Part shown: positions 52,405 through 63,510 of the stretch, in pieces
How positions within the stretch are numbered: the stretch's first letter is position 1
Layout of the letters: each line of letters opens with the position of its first letter
NCBI GenBank assembly: GCA_963681505.1
Contig: OY811971.1
Span: forward strand, 21,791,353-21,855,352
From: Eunapius fragilis
Taxonomy: Eukaryota > Porifera > Demospongiae > Spongillida > Spongillidae
DNA: 64,000 bases
Direction: 5' to 3'
The notes under the pieces: model-generated
The model's input: the letters and a program-made list of their open reading frames with translations, nothing else
What the model was told of the DNA's origin: nothing
Database searches by the model: none
Translations under genes and position numbers: made by a program

Positions 52405-53174
52405 GGCAACGCTTAACTCAGCTTTTAAACAATGAAAATAGCTTCAGAATAGGCTGGAAGAGCCGCTATCATATAAAATAGTCGATGTTACATTTTGAAT
52501 CGACTATACGGTCTATGTAAGACGCCTATAGTAAATGAATCCTTTATATTTACTACTGTGTTGATGTCACATATACTATATTTACTAACACATTTGCACC
52601 ACATTCGATCAGTAGTAAATATACTATAAATCCAAACTTTCATGCAGTGTAAGGACCCCCAGAAGTTATAACAGGGGATGAAATAATGGATAAAATGTTC
52701 GACCCCGCATAAATCCGAAGTACCGCTTATTGATAGCTCAACTATCAACCAGTGTTATACAGCAGCTAGAGGTAAATGCGCTCCGCAAAAAGCCAGCCTT
52801 GGTAACCAACCGAATAGTTTTTGCATGCAACTTAAAGTGCGAACGGAATTAATTAAAATTCGGCCGTTTTATCCGTGTTTGTCGTATGTGTAACAAACAC
52901 TACATTTGTTTTCCTTTAGTATCAGAGCTTGTCCAGTGGGAACAGACTTATTAGATCACAAATGGCATGCCTTCGTGACTCGGGGCTACTTTCCTACTGT
53001 AATATACATGCATGATATGCACAAACTAGCACCACCCCCCTCCACCAATAAAATTAAAAACGTGGTCCTGGACTGATTGACAGCAGATGTGCACACATAT
53101 ATGATGCATTAAAGTCGGGTAGTCTTGCATATTTTGATGCATGGCCCTGGCATAAGAGCACTCCTAGATCGTCG
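52405..53174. other. No gene recognised
   Basis: First about 60 bases continue repeat R. The rest is AT-rich; the minus frame at 52488-52748 has no domain. Confidence 0.5.
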
Positions 53175-55070
53175 CTACAATTTAGGTGGTGACCCAAGAG
53201 AGATGGTGTCTGATTCCAATGCCACAGCTTCATGCTGTCGTGTTTCCATTGATTCGTTCAAGGGTTGGCTTACATGAGAGGTGGTGGGGGCAGAAAGTGT
53301 AGCTCTTTTCAGCTTCAGAGGGCGTTCTGCTGGTTCTTCATAGTTGTGGGAAATTCCAGCTTTCTTACAGCAGCTATCGTGAAGAACTGGAAGTACATCA
53401 AAGGAGTGATACACTTCAAAGTTGCATGACAGCTGCACTGTATGGAGCTGTGGGTTATCTTTCCAGGTAACATCGACCAGAACACCATCCCTTGTCCATC
53501 TTGGCTTGGTGCAAAGGTGTACATTACAGAACGTACAGAATTTCTTTGTTTTAAAGCCAAATCTAGGGTGAATAGCAAGGCCTGGTGAGCGAGAACAGCA
53601 CAGTGGACATGTTGTTCCATTTTTTGAGGTGCTGATAGCATGTTGTCCCTTTTTCAGTCTCGCCATGCGGGAGTGTTCATGATTGCCATTCCTAGCAAGG
53701 TGGATTTTAGGAGAATCTCCATCAACATTGTAAGCTCCGGACCAGTATCATGGTTGTCTTCAGCCTCTGGTGCCTCCATCTCTTCTGCTGCTATTGGTAC
53801 CATAAATGTGCAGAGTGACAAATCTTCAAGCTGTACTACTGTTGTATAAAGAAACTTGCGGAACGAACCACAGATAACATTGCGATGTTTTTTTATATGA
53901 CTCATAGGATTTACAAAGGGGCTCGTCCATCAGAAACTTAAAACCAGAAACAAGTCTCCAGCACACAAAGCTGTTTAAGTGCATTAAGATGACCATGGTG
54001 AGGAGCAACTGACCTTCAGTTGAGAGCTTGTGATGCACAGCCTTAACACGGGCTGCAAAGGGAGACATGCCATCAACACCAGACTTGAGGCAGTTCTTAA
54101 CGGCAGCAACAGTTGGCAAGAAGAGTCTAATAGGAGGAAGGGGTGCCCCTCTATTGGCAATCATTTTTCTTATAGTATTCCAAAGAGCCAACTGCTGGAC
54201 CACAGCATTATGATTTGTTGCATAACCATAGTCCTTGAAGGTGGGAACATGTCTTGTTGTACCATCTTCTTTGGTATTAATCCAATGCATGTACTTCCTT
54301 TGAATTAATTTAACACTATCGCAATAGGTTGCAAGAACTTCTGCAGAATAGGTAATGTTAACTATTCGAATTATTCTCTTTGTGGAGGCAATTACATAGA
54401 ACATATCCAGTAGTTGGGTGGTGGCTGCATGATGTAAGACTTGCACACAGTGGGAACGATCAGCGATAAACTTCCTCAGCAATGCAGCATCGGCATCAGA
54501 CTTTATTGTGATTTGTCATATGCCCTGCCACCAAGATGAACATAAATATAGTTGATAGCTTCAGCCTCAGTTGCTCCTGTGGTTTTGGTCTTAGCTTCAC
54601 AGCCAATAAAAAAACTTTCTGATCTGTATTTGGCCGCCAGGCTCATCTGCTTCTAGCTTCTCTTCTACCCTGTATATCTGGTCAATGCTTGTTAGCTGAG
54701 ACTCGGCAACTATTCGTTTGTCGTTGAAACCAATTAGCCCATAGTTACGACTGTCGATAACAGTCAAGCATGGATCATGGCGTGCTATGAAGCCTTTCAC
54801 ATGTCCAATAATCATTTAAGGTACCTATGAGCATGTTGTCTTGACCTTTGCCTTTGGTAAATGGAGTCAGATTATATGAGCACAACATCTGCTCTCCAAC
54901 ATTGATGGGCATCTTGATATTACCAGTGTGCTCAACAACTACATCTATAAGTGACGACATATTCAACTTTGAGAAACCAATATTCTCAGACGTCCTTTAA
55001 CTCTTTCACATACTTTGACTTGATATAATCCATGAGTATATCATCACTCATGCTGTCAAGCTGTTGCAAG
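53175..55070 (-). pseudogene. DDE-type transposase (PiggyBac-like tail), frame-shifted
   Basis: Minus-strand pieces run in collinear order: 55065-54985 (QQLDSMSDDILMDYIKSKYV), 54966-54840 (MSSLIDVVVEHTGNIKMPIN), 54815-54610 (GHVKGFIARHDPCLTVIDSR, NYGLIGFNDKRIVAE), 54595-54510 (EAINYIYVHLGGRAYDKS), 54482-53930 (LRKFIADRSHCVQVLHHAAT, LLDMFYVIASTKRI, VKNCLKSGVDGMSPFAARVK), 53905-53660 (an acidic linker) and 53645-53175 (TCPLCCSRSPG ... KKFCTFCNVHLCTKPRW). The CxxC ... CxxCxxxLCxKP finger and the SGVDGMS loop fit a PiggyBac-like (DDE_Tnp_1_7 type) protein of about 550-600 residues. Five or more frame changes separate otherwise open pieces, some of which could be short introns. Family placement is tentative. 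Confidence 0.5.
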
Positions 55071-55902
55071 AGCCCAAACACGTGCAATGTCGTCATCACT
55101 GGTAGAGCTCCTGGCCACTGGTCTTTGCGCATCACTTGTTGATGGTGGAGGATTTTCTAGTTGCTGGAACCCAAGCAAGTTCATTTCCAAATCTTAAGTT
55201 GTTTCTTGCAATAGCACTCAATGTGTTGTCAGCAACTGTGCTTGTTTGGCTGAAGCGGGTATACTTATACGTGGGAGTAGCCGAGTATACACCGAGGTCA
55301 GCTTGCGCAATCGAATTACAGTAAATACGTACAACAAGGGTCTATGCAATCCACAACACACCAACCAGAGAGATATGAGCAATACAAAATGAAGATGCTT
55401 TTATACATACTACCGGCACAAACAAACACACAATGATGTCCTCACGGCGGCACAATGTAACACAAACGTGTCCACACAGCAGCGCTGATGCTCCAATTTT
55501 CACTCCCCCGCCGCGTCTGGGTGTCAGGACTGGTGCCTCCACAAGAGTAAATGCTCAGAAACGCCCATTTTGCTGTATTACATAAGGCCCATTTTATGTA
55601 ACTGATTATAGAAGTTGGATAAAAACATTTATTTAACGCACATCAAGTTTTGAGTTTTATGTAATTAAATGGATAAAAATTTCTGGGGTTAGAAGCTCTT
55701 GGGAGTTCACAGAAAACTTGAAAACTTGAAAAACTATCCAGAAGGGTGATTTAAATAGTTTGTATTACAATAATGTTTATAGTGATTTCAGGAGCCATTT
55801 TGATTGAGGTATGTTAAAGTTTACTTCCCCTCTCCGATAGTTTGGGGGAAGCAGTGATACATAATGTTCACAGTGATTTAGGTATGAACAAAAATCGAGG
55901 AA
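55071..55902. other. No gene recognised
   Basis: May hold the decayed 5' end of the minus-strand transposase. A 66-codon minus frame (55342-55542) has no support. Confidence 0.4.
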
Positions 55903-56149
55903 ACAAGTGACTAAAAACATTCTCTACGAGAAAGTTGTTGGTATATAGGATTTGAAGGCATTGGTAGTTATCAGAAGGGGAAATGTGCTATGTTTAGCAC
56001 ATGCACTTCTAGGGCATTTGTTGTTTGTGTGCTAAATATAGGACTATTACATTTTACCTTTTGATAAGACCTTGTTTCCTTGCTTTTTACGCCACCAATT
56101 GCCTTCAAATCCTATATACCAACTTTCTCATAGAGAATGTTTTTAGTAT
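55903..56149. mobile_element. Foldback miniature element F1, copy 5
   Basis: ACAAGTGACTAAAAACATTC to GAATGTTTTTAGTATT. It has lost the GTGGTGTAAAAAG block in one arm. It ends 54 bases before the start codon of the gene at 56203. Confidence 0.85.
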
Positions 56150-56202
56150 TCATTGGCTTCTGTAGTGCTTCGTAATCCATTACGATTAATCGTAATCAGA
56201 GA

Positions 56203-57413
56203 ATGGCATCCGAAGTTTTAAAGAACGGTAAAGACGACGACAAGGAGGGAGCGGAGTCCAGCAGTAATACAAAAACGGCAGCCCACCTCCAGGAAACCGT
56301 CCAGAACCCCACCAGTCAACCAGTGAGGGTCACCTGTAGTCAACCAGTGTGGGGTCACCTGTAGTCAGCCAGTGAGGGTCACCTGTAGTCAACATGTGGG
56401 GGTCACCAGTAGTCAACTAGTGAGGGTAACCTCTAGTCAACCTGTGGGGGTCACCTGTAACAGTAGTCAACCAGTGGGGGTCACCTGTAGTCAACCAGTG
56501 AGTGTCACCTGTAGTCAAGCAGTGAGGGTCACCTGTAGTCAAACAGTGGGGGCACCTGTAGTCAACCAGTGGGGGTCACCTGTTACAGTTAGTCAACCAG
56601 GGAGGTCACCTATAGTCAACCAGGGAGGTCACCTATAGTCAACCAATGAGGGTCACCTGCAGTCAACCAGTAAGGGTCACCTGTAGTCAACCAGTGTAGT
56701 CAACCAGTTGTGGGTCACCAGTAGTCAACCAGTTGACTAAGAAATTAGTTGAATAACAGATTATGTATAACAGTGTTATACCAACGTGTATAACAACCCT
56801 TTTTACACAGTGTGACGGCCCGCGGCCGATGGCGGTCATCAGCAGAAAGAATGACCAAATTTTTTTGCAGCTGCCGGATGGCCATGGCTGTCAGCGGAAA
56901 ATCTGGAACATTACAGCATATTTTAAAGGACGAGCTCCTCCTGTTCCCGACGACATCAGAAGATACAAGCAGGATTTTGAAAAAGCGTGCAACAAAATCG
57001 GGAATTTACTAGAATGCGAGTCGCGACGTGAAAGGCAGATTACAGAAGACGAAAAACGCATAATAAATCCATACAAGAACCCTTGCTGTATGAATGAAGT
57101 ACTTTTTGACTGTAAACCACCGGTTTACGAAGACATAAGGCTCTTGTTTCCCTTCCTGAACGATACTACCCATCAAGAAATTTACCACCAGCATGTCTTG
57201 ATGCAATCCATTCCATACATGAAGGATTTACGAGACTTCGAACAATTCTCAAGTGGAAACGCTTACACGATACGCGAACGGGTGTTGGGTGAGGAGAAAA
57301 CCGAAGATGAATTTTGGCAGGATGAAGAATATCTTAGATATTGTGATCGCATAAGGCGTACACACCAACTGAACGCACCTGCAGGAGCAGGAGGAGGAGG
57401 GGGAGAAGGATAA
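56203..57413 (+). CDS. Two-exon gene, 240-residue protein of unknown function
   Basis: Exon 1 (56203-56322) reads MASEVLKNGKDDDKEGAESS ... VQNPTSQP and ends at CCA|GTGAGG. Exon 2 (56811-57413) follows TTTTTACACAG and starts CDGPRPMAVISRKNDQIFLQ in phase 0. The product has an acidic disordered N-terminus, then LPDGHGCQRKIWNITAYFKG, DDIRRYKQDFEKACNKI, a run of charged helices (CESRRERQITEDEKRI), NPYKNPCCMNEVLFDCKPPV, YEDIRLLFPFLNDT, YTIRERVLGEEKTEDEFWQD, and a Gly-rich end. There are six cysteines in exon 2, including an adjacent pair, and no signal peptide or membrane segment. The intact 603-base second exon with consistent phase makes a real gene likely. I do not recognise the family. The single intron is mostly minisatellite. 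Confidence 0.7.
56316..56750 (+). repeat. Minisatellite spanning the exon 1 donor
   Basis: About 17-18 units of 20-31 bases built from AGTCAACCAGTGAGGGTCAC followed by CTGTAG or CTATAG. The first unit overlaps the end of exon 1 (TCAACCA) and the splice donor (GTGAGG). It is the inverse of the array at 36055-36305. Confidence 0.93.
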
Positions 57414-57678
57414 ACGTTCCCATTGTACTGTCATGGTAAGGTGACTACTCTTTCAGAACAACCTTGTATATTCTTTTCTATCTAGGTTATATAGCCATGG
57501 TACAGAACTAGTAGCCATAACCGACAAGTTTTACCACAGCTATAGGTGTGTGTGTAGCCTTCACCAATTAAAACAAAACGTGTTCTTTAAACTGTGCTAT
57601 TGATTAGGTTTACCGGCTGAACTTGTAATATAATTATAATTATAATCTTTGAAAAATTATTTTCAGTATGAAACAAGC

Positions 57679-57713
<35 letters not shown>

Positions 57714-58440
57714 ACACTTGGTTCAGCCCACACTGTCTCAATTGATGGATAACTCATATGATAATTACATGTATCTCCACATTGTATTCTAACACTCTCT
57801 GATGTGGCCCCTCGGATCACATGTAAACCATTCCCCCCACCTCCACCCCCTCCCCCCCCCCCCCCCCTTTTTATTTCATCTGCATGGATGGACCCGCAAC
57901 CACATGTTGCCTCCACGAGTGAGTTTGGCCAGCTATATCACCTTGCATACTACCCCCACGTGGGGTATCCCTGCCAAATGTTTGCTGTGTTCCTCTGAGG
58001 ACCGACACAGAGGATCATAGACAATTGCCAAGGTTACCTATTGGGGGGAGGGACAGTTGCTCAGACCTGAAAGGTATATGAAGCAAAGGTCTTTTACCCA
58101 TCAGCAATAGGCAGTGTGTTGCATGAATATACTTGACACAGCGCTTGCAGATGAAACATGTGTATGAATGTGTTACTTGACCTGAGAGGATAATGTTTAG
58201 TCATTAGTGCATCGCGCCTGAATTGATGGAGGGAGGACCAGTAGTGATGGTGGGGATGGTGAAGGAGTCCTTGCTCTGCAGGCATGTGCAAACTGTATTG
58301 ATGGAGGGATGGACTGAAGATCACCATCCCCCCCTCTCTGACCAATTGATTGCATTTTCCATACCTACATGCTACTTGATTGTTCATGTTTGCATAATTT
58401 AGCCTGTGATTATTGAAGTTAAAAAAAACCAGTGCATGCT
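57414..58440. other. No gene recognised
   Basis: Short CA run (57678-57714), C run (57852-57868) and a 119-codon minus frame (58094-58453) without a domain. Confidence 0.5.
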
Positions 58441-60204
58441 GGGGGGGATGCATGTGTCGGATCTAGCCTATACACCTGCACAAACACTTCAACCACCTGT
58501 CATCTACACACAGCACTGCTATAACTTGACTATATGTCTGCTGTGGTACTAACATGTATTAGTCCCAAGGGGGTCTTGGGGTGGGGGGAAATGCTTCATG
58601 GTCCACACACCTGGTGCAAGTACATCTAATTATATCAGTTCTCACTACAACCAGTTTATGCAGAAGGAATAGCACCCAAGGCCTCTTTGAAGTCTGGTCA
58701 TGATCAAGACTACTTGCACACTTGGAATCCACCACATATACCCCCCTGAGACATGACTGCCTCCACACACGTGCCAGGTCATCTTCCTGGCAATGAATAA
58801 TGTTATAAAAACAATTAAACCATGCTGAACAAAAAATTCATATATTGAATACCATACATAGCAATGAAGCCATACACACACCCTCTCCTAATGCCAGACC
58901 TCTTACCCTCCCGGGCCCCTCCCCTCCCCCTCCTACCTCCCCCCCCCCCCCCCCCCCCCCATCAACAATCTGCTCACATATAATACAAGGCAGAGTTGAA
59001 CGAGGCCAGAGAGGTGGGGGAGGGGGGGGGGGTGGACCTAAAAGCACACCATGGAGTTGGTATGTTTATTATGTATGGCTCAGAATGTATATGTACAATG
59101 ATATGTGTGTACAAGTAGTATAAATATCCCACACACACACACATGCATACACACACAACACACACACAGTTTCTTGCTATATCCCAACAAATGAACCCTC
59201 TTAAGTAGTTGTGGTGGATGATTCCAAAGCAGGAGGAGGAGGAGGCTGCTCTAGGCATTGCCATGGGTACGGGGTTACATTCATGTTGATGACCAAGCTG
59301 CAAGAGGTGCATGGCTTCCACAGGTGATGCAGCCATATAGGTCATCCATAGCTGGTTTAAAGGGTGACCCAAGAATGTGCCATATTATAAGCATATACCA
59401 AAGAGCATGCCAGCATACATACAAGTCATGTGTACATTGTACAACCATATACACCCACATACACCCAGGTGGCAAGTGTGTGGGGTGAACTTGCCACTTA
59501 ATGGCGTGACCACTGGGCTCAACCCTCCCATCTCACCCACCTCCCCATCCCTCCCCTCTCCACTCTTAGCTATGTATCTCTCCGTTCAGACCATTTCATT
59601 TTTGCACCCCACTGCAGTGTTTACATGAACAGCAGTTAAGCAACTGTGTGTATGCAGACATGTGCACGCACTTAAAAACACGCACAAACACACACATGCA
59701 CACACATGCTATTTCTATTTTATTCAACACACATTTTATTCACCATGAATCCTTTGAGCTGGCATGCTTCATGCCGGGATAATGGGCAGAGGAGGGAAGA
59801 TCAGAAATACCCCCCCCCCCCCCTTCAAACTACCCAACACCCACTCACAGCCATGTGATCATAGGTCAAAGCTTTCAATGGCAAACAGTACATCTCAGGT
59901 TAGGGTACTTACAGGTGATGTGAGTGGGTGACACAGATAAAAGGTTCAATACGAAGTACCACACTGTAAGTGTAGTGTGTGGTATTTGGTAGCTATTGTA
60001 AAGGCAATGACAGTGCAGGTCACATGGTAAAGCACATTGCACACCATAAGGAGTCGTAACCAAGGAAATTGGAAATGAACTCCAAGAAATTTGTAACGAA
60101 GGAAACACGTACTATAGCTAATCACAGGGCCCTGATGTAGAAATATATGGGGTAAAGAGCATTGTGGCAAGCATTTGCGTATGATAGTGCATGCCCCTCC
60201 CCCC
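58441..60204. other. About 1.8 kb with no recognised gene
   Basis: C runs at 58939-58960 and 59811-59823 and short CA runs. The minus frame around 59205-59372 (MGHPLNQLWMTYMAASPVE) looks slightly protein-like but continues into a CA array. No splice-consistent gene. Confidence 0.45.
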
Positions 60205-60450
60205 TCCAATATAGGGAATGTGAACTATTACAGACCACAGGTATGAACACCACCACTCCCATAAGGGCCGTCCATAAATGGGTGGGTGACAACACAAAGG
60301 CAGGCTCCAGAATGCTACATGAGATAACAATGGACACAACATGTGTGTAGTTGTGGTCTGGGGTGGATGAGACGTGTTGGCTAGGGAGAGGTGTGAAAGG
60401 ATGCCAGTGTGGTGGGAGGAGGAATGGAGTAGGAGGGAGGGAGGGAGAGA
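60205..60450 (+). repeat. Direct repeat S, copy 2
   Basis: Same orientation match to 49541-49790, with a GGGAGGGAGGGAGAGAGAGA tail. No gene. Confidence 0.9.
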
Positions 60451-60692
60451 GAGAGAGAGAGAGAGGATTGAGAATAACTGTTACGTGGATGTTCTCAGAT
60501 CCACACTCGTGCTGTGCCTCCACTCTTAAAATCTCACACACAAAGTGCCAGAATATCAACGGACCATCTCCCTCCCTCCCCCTCCCCAGCTCCCCACATC
60601 TCCTTCCCCTCCTCACAAAGAACAGAACCGTAACAGGTGGATGGTATAATCAGGTGGTAACCCATTACATATACCGTAACCTGTTAGAAACC

Positions 60693-63361
60693 CAGTGGCG
60701 GATATGGGGGGGGGGGGGGGGGGTCGGTGGTGTCCGGACCCCCCTTCGGACTCGATGATGAATAAAATTAGTGAAAGCAATTATTAATACAATAACTATT
60801 AACAAAGTTATTTGTACCGCACGCGCGCGTTCACGGTGGTCCAGACGCGGACATTAAGTTGTATAATTAGAACGTATAGTTCTATTGCGGTATACGTAAT
60901 CATACATTCATATTTTCATCGAAAAAAAACGGCTGTCTTTCCATGCTTATAGTTCTTTCGCACAACGACCAAATGCCAAAATAATTATATGAACCTATTC
61001 ACAAAGTAGTGCGATCATAAACTAATTCAAATCCGCATAAAAAAGTACCCTCTTGATAAATCAGAAGTCCCGCGCATTGGTGTACCGTAAAGACAGCCAT
61101 TTTGATGACTTACTTGGAGAGGCCTTTTGCTTCCAATCCGCCAGAGGGTTTGAGCTGTCTTTATTAGCATACATTCAGTGGTCCAGGTACAGTCTCTTAA
61201 GCATGTTTTTTTGTGTGGCCATTGCTTTCTTGACCTCTCTTTTATGCCATCAAACCACACGAACCACTTGAATGGTGTGCCCACATAAATCAAGGATTGT
61301 TATGCGATCTGAGCAGTCATTGCAGAGTTTGTGGTTTCAAGATAAAGAAAGCAAAGGGAATAGTGAAGGCTAAACGTGTATTTGACTGTGCTCCGCATGC
61401 AGTCGATTTGCAAAAGGCCTTTGGATTGATATCACCAACGACCTGCAAATGAGCCTCCCAAATACTTTCTGTAGGCCATGTTACCAATCGATGGAACATG
61501 CTGTTAAGGCAATAAAAACTAACTTGGTTTCAAGATGCATGGTAAAGGTTTATGACTGGTCTAAGCATGCTGCCAACAAATAAGGTAAACATTGTAACCC
61601 CATCACCAGCCAAACACTTTACACATGCATATATATATTCATATGCAGGAGTGCACATCATACAGATAATGTTGCTGGACAAAGATAAGCAGGTATCCTG
61701 CAAAACAATCCATGGACATAGCACAAACCAAGAACCTTATCCAACACATTGAGCAGATTGCCCCACAAAAACTCATCTCTTCCAACAAACATCCAGCAGT
61801 ATCTGCCAACCAAGTCCTTTCTGTTGCTGAAATGCTGTTATGTGCCATACGCGAGAAGACTCTTGATCAACCAATACAGCTGTCATGTGATACTCTGGTG
61901 TGTACAGGATGTTTGGTACAGCAATTAACAGCTTCTGCACAGACATTCTGCCCTTTCTGTTCTCCACCACATCAACTGACGCCAGAGACCATCAAACCAG
62001 CATCACAGATGATACTAAGGTTGCTGCAAGATGTACTGGTGAAATGCATGACATGCAAACGCGATGGGGCATTCATTGGAAATCATGTCAACAGGGCACT
62101 ACAGGTAGTAATTTATACAAACCTGTATCAAAATCTCCATTTCTTACTGTTGCAGCCATCAAACATAGCAACTCTGTGCTCTTCAGTGTAAAAAACTGCT
62201 GAACAATGCCCAGCCCTTATGGAGAATGCAACGGTGTGAGAAGTTCACCACATTGGTTACTAAGTTTGCACCGTGCCATCACCTGTACACATGTCAAAAA
62301 ATGAAGATAACACTCGCCTAGGTAATTCCTTATGTATTTATGTGTATTTATTACACTTTATACACAGACCTATGGATGCTTTCACTGCAGCCTTCCAACA
62401 GTACGTCGAACAGTGAAAATGCACCTGCTTGAGGATCATGCTACGGAACTAGTAGAGGCAACCAAAATGGGATTTGGCAGTATGAGCGAGCAAGGGGCTG
62501 AAGCCATCCATGCACAGTTTAATTCTCTGATGATGACTGACAGCTGCATTCACAGTGTATCCGGTGATGATTCCATTCCTTGGTATGGGTACTGACCAGC
62601 TAGCAGAGAGCAAAGTTGGTGAACCCAGGACAGGTGATAGTGTGAAGTTTGAAGGTGAGGATGGATTCCAAACAAGGTGGAAAGGTTCAAAAGAGTCATG
62701 CAGGAGCATTTTCTGAACTTGTCACCACAATTACGGTCCCTTCGACCTCCACAAGCCAAAAGGAAAAAAAAAAACTGGTCCGTCATGAGCAAAGCGTACC
62801 ATTATTTAAATGTATAACATGGCGGCAGTTTACAGGGTTTTCGCGAGTGGTTTATCAAGCCACTAAAGCAATGGCCATCTAAGAAAATACAAAAATATTG
62901 TAGCTCGCCTTGTCTATGAAGTGCACACAAAGGCTTTAGCCGTTCCCTCTGGCGGATAGTTCAGTCCAAGACCTTTTCTGAACCCTACCGCAATCGTATA
63001 GGCGAGTCTCCAGCAACAAATCCGAGCGCTAAGAAACTGTTGTACCAAGTTGTTGACATCTTTTGGTAGAGCATGGAATGCTAATACTAACCTTATCTTT
63101 GTTATAAGTGCCACAAGACACAGTAACAAAGTGCGAAGCCGTAAACAAAGGCATGTGGTAACTAAGGACTTAATGGTGTCGTTGCTAGGTAATTAGCAAT
63201 TCATTGCAGGCGTAGGTTATTGTCCACCTTTTCAATGTAACGTAACCCCCGTGCGTTTAATATCTGAATGCGCACCACAAAAATTTTCGCGCGCGCCCCT
63301 CCCCTTCATCAATTATTCATGTCGGACCCCCCCCCTCGCCAAAATCCTACATCCGCCCCTG
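60693..63361 (+). mobile_element. RAG1-N-like (N-RAG-TP type) DNA transposon, decayed
   Basis: Left end CAGTGGCGGATATGG, right end CCTACATCCGCCCCTG, imperfect inverted repeats of about 11 bases. Flanks AGAAACCC (60686-60693) and TGAAACCC (63362-63369) match at seven of eight positions. A G run follows the left end and a C run precedes the right end. The interior carries a broken transposase gene on the plus strand. The end sequence resembles those of the short G-tract elements at 13811-14085, which may be its nonautonomous relatives. Confidence 0.6.
61297..62600 (+). pseudogene. Transposase with RAG1-N-like zinc fingers, decayed
   Basis: Plus-strand order: HCRVCGFKIKKAKG with a CxxC pair (61314-61370); after a frameshift IDITNDLQMSLPNTFCRPCY (about 61424-61480) and VYDWSKHAANK; then IQLSCDTLVCTGCLVQQLTA and TFCPFC, a RING-like C3-type finger (61875-61955), and LVKCMTCKRDGAFIGN; finally (62370-62540) CFHCSLPTVRRTVKMHLLED and GFGSMSEQGAEAIHAQFN, which matches the conserved end of these transposases. 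The combination of a RAG1-N-terminal-like finger set with a DDE transposase is known from N-RAG-TP elements of molluscs and relatives. The catalytic core between the fingers and the C-terminus is missing or unrecognisable and several frameshifts occur, so it cannot be active. Confidence 0.55.
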
Positions 63362-63370
63362 TGAAACCCC

Positions 63371-63510
63371 CTCGGCCCCCAATGCGCGAGATTGAAAAAA
63401 ATGGGTACTTTTTAAAATCACCGTAACTCATGTAACATTTACGCTAGCGCTTACCTTTTTCAAACTAGTACCCATTTTTTTTTCAATCTCGCGCATTGGG
63501 GGCCGAGGGA
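63371..63510. mobile_element. Foldback element adjacent to the transposon
   Basis: CTCGGCCCCCAATGCGCGAG plus ATTGAAAAAAATGGGTAC at the left; the complement at 63467-63510 (GTACCCATTTTTTTTTCAAT, CTCGCGCATTGGGGGCCGAG). Arms of about 40 bases, loop of about 60. It lies within 10 bases of the right end of the RAG1-N-like element. Confidence 0.85.

Noticed and set aside
54030..54308. 92-codon plus frame MMHSLNTGCKG
   Set aside because: Antisense shadow of the transposase pseudogene piece at 53930-54482.
56372..56638. 88-codon frame with VTCSQPVGV repeats
   Set aside because: It lies entirely inside the minisatellite intron, and the gene's own frame skips it by splicing.
56323..56750. Regular 20-31 base repeats considered as a CRISPR array
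   Set aside because: Units are head-to-tail without unique spacers; this is a minisatellite within a spliced gene.
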